Both the position numbers and the translations under genes were made by a program. From a bacterium (lineage in GTDB: Bacteria; Patescibacteriota; Doudnabacteria; UBA920), in contig JAJYJE010000021.1 of NCBI GenBank assembly GCA_021789715.1, positions 1 through 9,779 of the forward strand: a DNA stretch of 9,779 nt. Direction: 5' to 3'. The notes under the pieces are model-generated. The model saw only the letters and a program-made list of their open reading frames with translations. It made no database searches and had not been told where the DNA came from. This document shows, piece by piece, positions 1 to 4,525 of the stretch; within the stretch, counting starts at the first letter, position 1; every line of letters starts with the position of its first letter.

Positions 1-43
1 CGGTTTGGCCGCATCAAAACACCAGCCGGCAACGCAGGGGGTC

Positions 44-72
44 TGGACGACTTTCTCAAAATCTGCTATAAT
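44..72 (+). promoter_or_regulatory. Promoter for the small-RNA candidate
   Basis: A perfect TATAAT sits at 67-72 and is preceded by TGC, giving an extended -10 (TGnTATAAT). A -35-like TGGACG (4 of 6 to consensus) lies at 44-49 with a 17-base spacer. The predicted transcription start is near 79. No reading frame starts close by, so the promoter most likely serves the structured RNA that follows. The call rests on the motif match alone. Confidence 0.65.
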
Positions 73-78
73 GGATAT

Positions 79-298
79 AGAAAAGCGAGTTCTTCATCCG
101 AAGAAACCAAAACCAAAAACAATTCAATCAAACATCCAAGCATTGTAACATGCTTTTTGCCAACCGCTTATTTGCGGTGGCCGGTCAAAAGGTTTGCTTT
201 TGGCTAAAACTTCTTCTAACTTTTCTTAAAAACCTCTTTCCATGCCCATAAATATCCCTGAGGGATAGGGCTCCGCTGGAAGGGGTTTTTATTTTTTT
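79..298 (+). ncRNA. Candidate structured small RNA, unknown family
   Basis: This stretch lies between a good promoter (44-72) and a strong intrinsic terminator. It contains a chain of local hairpins. The first pairs 89-95 with 100-107 around a 4-base loop. The second pairs AAGCAT (138-143) with ATGCTT (150-155). The third pairs 159-167 with 174-181 with one bulged A. The fourth pairs 184-191 with 197-204 around a GTTTG loop. The last is the terminator stem (228-290). A second TTCTTC at 211-216 could replace 90-95 as partner of GAAGAA (100-105), so alternative folds exist. I looked for hallmarks of RNase P RNA, tmRNA and SRP RNA and saw none; 6S RNA cannot be excluded. It could instead be a long leader of the 436-714 gene, but the terminator ends almost 140 bases before that gene, which favours an independent RNA. 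Confidence 0.5.
228..298 (+). terminator. Intrinsic terminator of the small-RNA candidate
   Basis: The outer stem pairs 228-242 with 277-290 (14 pairs, one bulged T at 239). Inside it GCCC (244-247) pairs with GGGC (268-271), and TATCCC (253-258) pairs with GGGATA (262-267) around a TGA loop. It is followed by T5-A-T7 at 286-298. The long multi-part stem plus T-tract is typical of factor-independent termination on the plus strand. Confidence 0.8.
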
Positions 299-435
299 GA
301 TTTTATTGTAAAATGGAAAAACTGAACATTAAATCTTATACCGATATACAGATTAATACGGACGATACTGATAACACCGACCCGTATTATCAATTTTAGC
401 CGAATGCATCCGTATATCCGTATCCCATTACTTTT

Positions 436-714
436 ATGGACCAAGATGACATTAAGGATTTATACAATGAAAAGTACAAAAAACTATTAGGCGTAACTTA
501 CGAAGAATGGCAGGACAGGGGACCGCAAACCGAAGAGGAAGCCTACGCCCGCCTGCAGGAAATTGATGACGAACTTAAAGACAGCTATGACGAATGGCAC
601 GAAGCCGAAGGAAAAGACAAGGAAGAACTGGAAGAATACCGCGATAAGTTGAAAGCTGAATACGATTTTTTGGAAGAGGCCTTCGGCTTGGAAGCGCCGG
701 ATAAGAACTGGTAG
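436..714 (+). CDS. Acidic coiled-coil-like hypothetical protein (92 aa)
   Basis: I do not recognise this protein. About one third of its residues are Asp or Glu, it has no signal peptide or membrane segment, and residues 33-83 are rich in E, K, L and D with heptad-like spacing, suggesting a helical hairpin or short coiled coil in the cytoplasm. The sequence ends with Trp at residue 92. The ATG at 436 has no Shine-Dalgarno sequence before it. A weak -10-like TATTAT lies at 385-390. The frame stays open upstream to a TAG at 397-399, and beyond that stop the same frame continues as a 28-codon ORF beginning at ATG 313. An N-terminal part may therefore have been cut off by the stop, or the alignment of frames may be chance. 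It stands alone, with a structured gap before rsmI. That it is a real gene is supported by its non-random composition and low-complexity acidic character, not by recognisable homology. Confidence 0.6.
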   Translation: MDQDDIKDLYNEKYKKLLGVTYEEWQDRGPQTEEEAYARLQEIDDELKDSYDEWHEAEGKDKEELEEYRDKLKAEYDFLEEAFGLEAPDKNW

Positions 715-730
715 GCAGCAATCTCAAATG

Positions 731-816
731 CGCCCGCCTGGACAATGATTAGGCAACATCGCCATTGGCCATCTTAACCTTATTACCCGATTAGTACGCA
801 GTATGGCCGGCGGGCG
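731..816 (+). other. Long-range inverted repeat, possible three-way RNA fold
   Basis: CGCCCGCC (731-738) is the exact reverse complement of GGCGGGCG (809-816). GGCCAT (767-772) is the reverse complement of ATGGCC (803-808). The right-hand arm is thus a continuous 14 bases that pairs with two blocks on the left. The 28 bases between those blocks can form a small hairpin of their own (AATG 744-747 with CATT 763-766). No T-tract follows; the next 30 bases are A/C-rich and unstructured, so this is not a standard terminator. It occupies most of the gap between the 92-aa gene and rsmI. Its function is unknown. Confidence 0.4.
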
Positions 817-855
817 GACAAACCAACACCAATACACACATACTTCAGCACCTGG

Positions 856-886
856 TTGATTTGTACATTTTCTGTATTTCTATATT
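856..886 (+). promoter_or_regulatory. Weak candidate promoter for rsmI
   Basis: TTGATT (856-861) resembles a -35 box and TATATT (881-886) a -10 box, but the 19-base spacer is long. Transcription would start near 893, leaving only about 12 bases before the rsmI ATG. No Shine-Dalgarno sequence is visible there, which fits a near-leaderless start. Confidence 0.3.
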
Positions 887-904
887 TGCGAACACTATCA
901 TACT

Positions 905-1627
905 ATGCTGTACATTGTCGCTACGCCTATAGGGAATATGGGAGACATAACGCTGCGGGCCGTGGAAGCTCTGAAACAGTGTGACTTTATTATTGCCGAG
1001 AATCCCGGGTATAGCAGGAGACTGTTGGAATACATCGACCAACTCCAACTGCCCCGTCCGCCTGCGGCTGACGCCCCTCCTGGGCAGGAGGAAAGTCTCC
1101 GCAGTAAACCTGTGGTGCAATTCGCGGAATTCAACGAACAACAAGTAGTCAAGGAACTGACGCGACGGTTGGCCAAACAAAACGGCTGCCTCATTACCGA
1201 CGCCGGCACGCCGGGGATTTCCGATCCGGGATTTAGATTGGTACGGGAGTGCGCTAAGGAAAATATTGCGGTCACGCCGGTCCCCGGCGCCAATGCCGCC
1301 ATTGCCGCGCTGTCAGCTTCGGGACTGCCCACCGACCGATTTATGTTTCTGGGTTTCCTCCAAAAAACCGCGGCAAAGACCGTTGAAGCCATGCAAGCCG
1401 CGGCCGACGCGGAAGCGACCGCTGTTTTTTACGAATCGCCGGAACGGATTTTTAAAACCATGGGCTACATCGCAAATGCTTTTCCGATGTCCCAAGTTGC
1501 CCTAGCGCGCGAACTAACCAAAGTACACGAGGAGTTTATCCGAGGCAGCGCCGGAGAGGTGCTAGAAAAGCTAAAAGAAAAACCGTCTATTAAAGGAGAA
1601 TTTACAGTTTTGGTGTCATTTAAATAG
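905..1627 (+). CDS. rsmI: 16S rRNA (cytidine(1402)-2'-O)-methyltransferase RsmI
   Basis: RsmI is a SAM-dependent tetrapyrrole-methylase-fold enzyme that 2'-O-methylates C1402 of 16S rRNA in the decoding centre. The family signatures are in order: LYIVATPIGNMGDITLRA at residues 2-19, DAGTPGISDPG at 99-109, VPGANA at 126-131, SASGLPTDRFMFLGFL at 137-152, FYESPER at 175-181, ARELTKVHEE at 201-210 and KGEFTVLV at 230-237. The start at 905 matches the family's usual N-terminus, and there is no clear ribosome binding site. Two things are odd. First, residues 51-68 form an extra segment (RPPAADAPPGQEESLRSK) with no counterpart in E. coli RsmI; it is encoded by a palindromic DNA element that keeps the frame. 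Second, the usual AEDTRxTRxLL region reads AENPGYSRRLL (31-41), losing the conserved Asp-Thr-Arg. The fold otherwise looks complete, so I expect an active enzyme, but substrate contacts may differ. The next gene is yebC, 62 bases downstream. Confidence 0.93.
   Translation: MLYIVATPIGNMGDITLRAVEALKQCDFIIAENPGYSRRLLEYIDQLQLPRPPAADAPPGQEESLRSKPVVQFAEFNEQQVVKELTRRLAKQNGCLITDAGTPGISDPGFRLVRECAKENIAVTPVPGANAAIAALSASGLPTDRFMFLGFLQKTAAKTVEAMQAAADAEATAVFYESPERIFKTMGYIANAFPMSQVALARELTKVHEEFIRGSAGEVLEKLKEKPSIKGEFTVLVSFK
1062..1104 (+). repeat. Palindromic element inserted in frame in rsmI
   Basis: CTGCGG (1062-1067) pairs with CCGCAG (1099-1104), GAC (1070-1072) with GTC (1095-1097), and CCTCCT (1076-1081) with AGGAGG (1086-1091) around a GGGC loop. 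The result is a nested hairpin of 15 pairs in 43 bases. It coincides with protein residues 51-68 of RsmI, which appear as an insertion relative to the family. This is the pattern expected of a short palindromic element that entered the gene without breaking the frame, comparable in style to Rickettsia palindromic elements; homology to those is not implied. Confidence 0.5.
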
Positions 1628-1631
1628 CTTG

Positions 1632-1676
1632 GCCCCGTAAATGGGGCAACTGCGAGAGCTGCCTGATTTGTCAGGC
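1632..1676 (+). other. Tandem hairpins between rsmI and yebC
   Basis: Two local hairpins fill most of the 62-base gap. GCCCC (1632-1636) pairs with GGGGC (1643-1647) around GTAAAT, and GCCTGA (1661-1666) pairs with TCAGGC (1671-1676) around TTTG. Neither is followed by a T-tract, so they are poor terminators. They could be RNA processing or stability elements in an rsmI-yebC transcript. Confidence 0.4.
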
Positions 1677-1689
1677 TGAGAAAGGGCTT

Positions 1690-2406
1690 ATGAGCGGACA
1701 TTCCAAATGGGCGCAGATCAAACGAACCAAGGGCGTACTCGACCAAAAGCGGGGACTATTGTTTTCAAAATTATCGAAAAAAATCAGCATTGCCGTCAAA
1801 GAGGGAGGCGGCAGTAATGATCCAAACGTTAACTATAAACTCAAGGCCGCCATTGATTACGCCAAAGACCAGGGCATGCCGAACGACAACATCGAACGCG
1901 CCATAAAAAACACGGCTAATGCCGGTGAGATAAAAGAAGCAATTTATGAAGGTTACGGCCCGTTCGGTACGGCATTTCTGGTGGAAACGGCCACCGACAA
2001 CTCCAACCGCACCTATAACAACATCCGCAAAATTTTCAGCGACCACGGCGGAAATATCGGCAGCCAGGGAAGCGTGTCCTGGCAGTTTCAAACCAAAGGG
2101 CAGATTTTAGTGGAACGCGACCGCGAGGATTTATCGGAAATCGAATTAGAGGCCATAGATGCCGGGGCAGATGATGTGCGCGAATCCAAAGAAGGCTTGG
2201 AAGTCTATACCCCACCCAACGATTTGGACAAAATTAAAAAAGCACTGGCCGCAGCCGGAGCTAAAATCGCCCGCAGTGATATCATTAAAGAATCGTCGCA
2301 GGGAACCGACCTGGCCGAAGATCAAAAACCTAAAGTCGACGCTCTGTTCGCGGCGCTGGAAAACGACGAAGATGTTATTGCGGTGCACACGTCAGCCAAT
2401 CTGTGA
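1690..2406 (+). CDS. yebC: YebC/TACO1-family translation factor
   Basis: The 238-residue length and sequence match the YebC/PmpR/TACO1 family across the whole protein. These were long annotated as transcriptional regulators, but mitochondrial TACO1 and bacterial YebC-type proteins act in translation, including relief of ribosome stalling at proline-rich stretches. Signatures are GHSKWAQIKRTKGVLDQKRG at residues 3-22, the helix ending in MPNDNIERAIK (63-73), YEGYGPFGTAFLVETATDN (86-104), NRT (106-108), FSDHGGNIGSQGSVSWQF (116-133), and a typical C-terminus (DEDVIAVHTSANL, 226-238). The start at 1690 agrees with the family N-terminus; a weak AAAGGG lies just before it, but the spacing of three to four bases is short. 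The order yebC-ruvC is conserved in many bacteria and supports both calls. The gene ends in TGA. Nothing looks broken. Confidence 0.95.
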   Translation: MSGHSKWAQIKRTKGVLDQKRGLLFSKLSKKISIAVKEGGGSNDPNVNYKLKAAIDYAKDQGMPNDNIERAIKNTANAGEIKEAIYEGYGPFGTAFLVETATDNSNRTYNNIRKIFSDHGGNIGSQGSVSWQFQTKGQILVERDREDLSEIELEAIDAGADDVRESKEGLEVYTPPNDLDKIKKALAAAGAKIARSDIIKESSQGTDLAEDQKPKVDALFAALENDEDVIAVHTSANL

Positions 2407-2430
2407 CAATCGAATTTTCCGAAGGCTTTA

Positions 2431-2488
2431 GGGCCGGAACAAATATCTGCCAAGCAATCAGCGGAGGTACACAGCCTCTTACCGGCTC
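2431..2488 (+). other. Structured leader-like element before ruvC
   Basis: GGGCCGG (2431-2437) pairs with CCGGCTC (2482-2488), seven pairs with one G-U. Inside, GAGG (2464-2467) pairs with CCTC (2475-2478) around a 7-base loop, and a weaker pairing of CTG with CAG can form in the remaining half. It lies 25 bases before the ruvC ATG. An A/T-rich stretch at 2491-2507 (with TATAAA at 2498-2503) follows and may contain a promoter, but no good -35 box is present. No terminator T-tract is seen. Confidence 0.35.
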
Positions 2489-2513
2489 GTAAATATTTAT
2501 AAAAAACTGTACT

Positions 2514-3002
2514 ATGGTTATTCTTGGAATCGACCCCGGTACCGCCACAACCGGTTACGGAATAATCGAATCAACCAGCAAGAAAGACGAATATCGTCTG
2601 GTGGATTTCGGAATAATCGCCACTTCTAAAACCCTGACCGATTCTGAACGGTTGGACATTCTGGCGCGCGACCTCAATCAACTTATAAAAAAATACAAGC
2701 CGGAAGTCTTAGGAGTAGAAAAGCTGTTTTTTACCACCAATCAAAAAACCGCAATGTCAGTCAGCCAGGCCAGAGGAGTGGTTTTGCTAACTGCCCAGCA
2801 GCAGCGCCTGCTGATTTTGGAATTTACGCCGCTGCAGGTCAAAAACTTCATTTGTGGCTATGGCAAAGCGGAAAAAAAACAAATACAGTACATCGTACAA
2901 AAAACTTTTAAGCTTAAAAGCGTGCCGAAGCCGGATGACGCAGCCGATGCCGTAGCCATCGCCCTGGCCGCTGCATTCCACTGCAAACGGCGGACGGACT
3001 AA
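2514..3002 (+). CDS. ruvC: Crossover junction endodeoxyribonuclease RuvC
   Basis: RuvC is the dimeric resolvase that nicks Holliday junctions symmetrically during recombination repair, normally after RuvAB branch migration. The start ATG at 2514 gives the standard opening MVILGIDPGTATTGYGII. The four expected acidic catalytic positions are visible: D7 in GIDPG, E69 in LGVEKLFF, and D142 and D145 in the DAADAVAIAL segment. The TNQKTAMSVSQARGVVL segment (75-91) is the usual dimer and DNA-contact helix region. At 162 residues it has a typical length. There is no Shine-Dalgarno sequence and the preceding bases are A/T-rich. It follows yebC after 107 bases, but ruvA and ruvB do not follow as they often do elsewhere; an unrelated small gene and then tyrS on the opposite strand come next. 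I am confident in the family. Confidence 0.95.
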   Translation: MVILGIDPGTATTGYGIIESTSKKDEYRLVDFGIIATSKTLTDSERLDILARDLNQLIKKYKPEVLGVEKLFFTTNQKTAMSVSQARGVVLLTAQQQRLLILEFTPLQVKNFICGYGKAEKKQIQYIVQKTFKLKSVPKPDDAADAVAIALAAAFHCKRRTD

Positions 3003-3025
3003 TCAAACCAGCTCCGGATATCCAC

Positions 3026-3053
3026 TGGACAGCTGGAATCGTAATGATATACT
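3026..3053 (+). promoter_or_regulatory. Strong promoter for the 39-aa gene
   Basis: TGGACA (3026-3031, 5 of 6 to the -35 consensus) and TATACT (3048-3053, 5 of 6 to the -10 consensus) are separated by 16 bases. TGA directly before the -10 makes it an extended -10 promoter. The start of transcription would be near 3060, giving a 5' leader of about 59 bases. Confidence 0.65.
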
Positions 3054-3059
3054 ACCAGT

Positions 3060-3118
3060 ACTCCTCTTAAATTGAGGCAAAAACAACTATATTCCTTCGG
3101 GAATAAGGAGACTGTCAT
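3060..3118 (+). promoter_or_regulatory. 5' leader with UUCG hairpin, Shine-Dalgarno site and anti-Shine-Dalgarno
   Basis: TATTCC (3090-3095) and GGAATA (3100-3105) form a 6-pair stem capped by a TTCG tetraloop. The hairpin directly abuts a strong ribosome binding site, AAGGAG (3105-3110), eight bases before the ATG at 3119. CTCCT (3061-3065) at the mRNA's very 5' end is complementary to AGGAG (3106-3110) and could mask it. The overlapping CCTC (3063-3066) can instead pair with GAGG (3074-3077). The two pairings exclude each other. A regulatory role is inferred, not shown. Confidence 0.5.
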
Positions 3119-3238
3119 ATGTTTTTCGATGACACCCCAACCGGCGGCGCGCCGGCTGAAGAACCGATGACTCCGCCAGTAAGCGGCGGAGAAGAAGAAA
3201 TGGGCGGCGGAGAAGAAATGGAAACCCCCGAAGCCTGA
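3119..3238 (+). CDS. Small Gly/Glu/Pro-rich protein (39 aa)
   Basis: This short ORF begins MFFDDTPTGGAPAEEP and ends ETPEA before TGA at 3236-3238. About a quarter of the residues are Asp or Glu, with runs such as SGGEEE and GGGEE, and there is no hydrophobic segment apart from FF at residues 2-3. It is probably unstructured and cytoplasmic; I do not recognise a family. The case for a real gene is the expression context: an extended -10 promoter at 3026-3053, a canonical AAGGAG eight bases before the ATG (the best ribosome binding site in the window), and an intrinsic terminator starting 17 bases after the stop codon. It is therefore a self-contained, probably well expressed, monocistronic gene. 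Gene callers with a length cutoff would miss it. It resembles in character, not clearly in sequence, the acidic proteins at 436-714 and 8753-8935. A role cannot be stated. Confidence 0.7.
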   Translation: MFFDDTPTGGAPAEEPMTPPVSGGEEEMGGGEEMETPEA

Positions 3239-3254
3239 AGCATAAAGGATAATA

Positions 3255-3287
3255 AAATCCCCTCCAGGACGCCTCTGGAGGGGATTT
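3255..3287. terminator. Bidirectional terminator between the 39-aa gene and tyrS
   Basis: A perfect 13-pair stem is formed by 3255-3267 and 3275-3287 with a 7-base loop (GACGCCT). On the plus strand the stem's own TTT is followed by AATTTAG. On the minus strand its U-run continues as TTTTATTAT. The stem begins only three bases past the tyrS stop codon, so it most likely ends both convergent transcripts. Confidence 0.85.
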
Positions 3288-3290
3288 AAT

Positions 3291-4457
3291 TTAGTATAAC
3301 CTGATAAATTTTCGCTTGCCCACTTGTAATACCAGGTCTTGCCCTTCGATTTTTTTCAATACTTTTTCCTTACAAGGCTCCTGATTAACTTTCACGCCAT
3401 TTTGTTCAACCAGGCGCCTGGCTTCGGACTTACTGGACACCAATCCCGTACCCACCAGCAGCTCAATCAAGTCGTGATTACCGGCAGTTATTTTTTTTGC
3501 CGGCATTTTTTCCGGCAAATCCCCTTTGCTGAACTGGTTAATAAACGCCAGTTTGGCCTCTGCCGCTTTTTTCTCGCCATGGTAGAGCCTGGTAATCCCT
3601 TCCGCCAAAACCAATTTTTGATCGCGGGGGTTCGCATTAGCGGAAATAACACGCTCTATTTCTTCAATAGGCACGCGAGTCGCGAGCACAAAGTACTTTT
3701 TAATCAAGCCGTCATTGATAGACATTACCTTGCCGAACATATCGTTTGGCTCATCGGCGATATTTATCACATTACCCCAGGAGCTCGACATCTTCCTGCC
3801 GTCCGTACCTTCTAGAATGCCCATCATCAAAATATTTTGAGGCTTCTGATTATAGAGCATCTGCAGACGGCGGCCCGTCAAAAGATTAAAGCGCTGGTCA
3901 GTACCCCCGAGTTCCACGTCAGCCCTTACCGCCACGGAATCGTACCCCTGCATTAAAGGATACAAAAGCTCGGTAAATGAGACCCTGCCCCCTGCCTGCA
4001 TTCGCCTTGCTATGACTTCTCTGGATTCAAATTCATGCAACCCGAATAAATTTGCCATCTTTGCCAATTCTATAAATCCCAACTTTTTAAGCCATTTAGA
4101 ATTATAATGAACTTCGGTCTTCTTTTTATCGAGAATCTTGTAGGCCTGGTCAAAATACCCGCGCATATTTTTCTTGACCAAAGATTCCGTTAGCATGGGC
4201 CTTTCCGAATCTTTATCCGACGTGTCTCCGACTAGGCCGGTAAAGTCTCCGACGATAAATATCGCGGTATGGCCAAGTTCTTGAAACTCGCGCAGTTTTA
4301 ACAGAAGCGTTGCGCGGCCGATGTGAATATTGGGGCTGGTCGGGTCGATCCCAAGTTTAATTCGCAGCTTTTTTTTAGATCGCAAAACCGTTTCAAGATC
4401 TTTCTTGTCTATAATCTCTTCCACGCCCCGCGTCAGCAATTCATCAATTTTATCCAT
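3291..4457 (-). CDS. tyrS: Tyrosyl-tRNA synthetase TyrRS
   Basis: This is a class I aminoacyl-tRNA synthetase that charges tRNA-Tyr with tyrosine. The ATP-binding HIGH motif appears as HIGR (residues 45-48, within GIDPTSPNIHIGRATLL) and the KMSKS loop as KMSSS (222-226). The tyrosine and tRNA-binding segments YPLMQGYDS (166-174) and LGGTDQRFNLL (183-193) are intact. Residues 328-388 form the C-terminal S4 RNA-binding domain (LIELLVGTGLVSSKSEARRLV and following). The 388-residue length and the PNIHIGR form fit the TyrS subgroup found in Aquifex and epsilonproteobacteria better than the longer E. coli type; the subgroup is inferred from memory. The ATG at 4457 has AAAGGA five bases upstream and an extended -10 promoter at 4480-4485. 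The gene is convergent with the 39-aa gene and divergent from the penicillin-binding protein. No defects were seen. Confidence 0.97.
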   Translation of the reverse strand: MDKIDELLTRGVEEIIDKKDLETVLRSKKKLRIKLGIDPTSPNIHIGRATLLLKLREFQELGHTAIFIVGDFTGLVGDTSDKDSERPMLTESLVKKNMRGYFDQAYKILDKKKTEVHYNSKWLKKLGFIELAKMANLFGLHEFESREVIARRMQAGGRVSFTELLYPLMQGYDSVAVRADVELGGTDQRFNLLTGRRLQMLYNQKPQNILMMGILEGTDGRKMSSSWGNVINIADEPNDMFGKVMSINDGLIKKYFVLATRVPIEEIERVISANANPRDQKLVLAEGITRLYHGEKKAAEAKLAFINQFSKGDLPEKMPAKKITAGNHDLIELLVGTGLVSSKSEARRLVEQNGVKVNQEPCKEKVLKKIEGQDLVLQVGKRKFIRLY

Positions 4458-4479
4458 ATTTGTCCTTTAATTACACTTT

Positions 4480-4508
4480 ATTATACCATTTTTCCTAAAT
4501 CTGAAAAA
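4480..4508 (-). promoter_or_regulatory. tyrS promoter
   Basis: Read on the minus strand, a perfect TATAAT occupies 4485-4480, preceded by TGG, which makes an extended -10. The -35 candidate at 4508-4503 (TTTTTC) is poor, as is common with extended -10 promoters. The start would be near 4473, leaving a 16-base leader that contains the AAAGGA ribosome binding site. It overlaps the upstream part of the divergent promoter for the penicillin-binding protein. Confidence 0.65.
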
Positions 4509-4512
4509 CAGG

Positions 4513-4518
4513 TATAAT
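4513..4518 (+). promoter_or_regulatory. -10 box giving a probably leaderless PBP mRNA
   Basis: A perfect TATAAT ends only seven bases before the ATG at 4526. With standard spacing, transcription would start at 4525 or 4526, on or next to the start codon. There is no Shine-Dalgarno sequence and no room for one. The -35 region is weak (TTTTCC at 4490-4495 with a 17-base spacer). Confidence 0.6.
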
Positions 4519-4525
4519 TAACTAT

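Noticed and set aside
1..207. Frame 1 is open from the window edge to TAA at 205-207, as if the C-terminus of an upstream gene.
   Set aside because: The frame runs through a strong promoter and four hairpins, and its translation (Ser/Thr/Lys-rich, then mixed) resembles no protein end I know. It cannot be fully excluded because the left edge is cut.
1086..1104. AGGAGGAAAGTC in rsmI resembles the conserved GAGGAAAGTCC of RNase P RNA.
   Set aside because: The other conserved RNase P blocks are absent, and the site lies in an intact RsmI frame, inside the palindromic insert.
898..1392. A 164-codon minus-strand ORF opposite rsmI.
   Set aside because: It is the shadow of a clearly conserved gene; its translation shows no domain and is rich in residues typical of antisense frames.
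3008..3036. CCAGCT/AGCTGG inverted repeat after ruvC as a terminator.
   Set aside because: The loop is 17 bases, no T-tract follows, and the repeat overlaps the -35 box of the next promoter; an operator is possible but unsupported.
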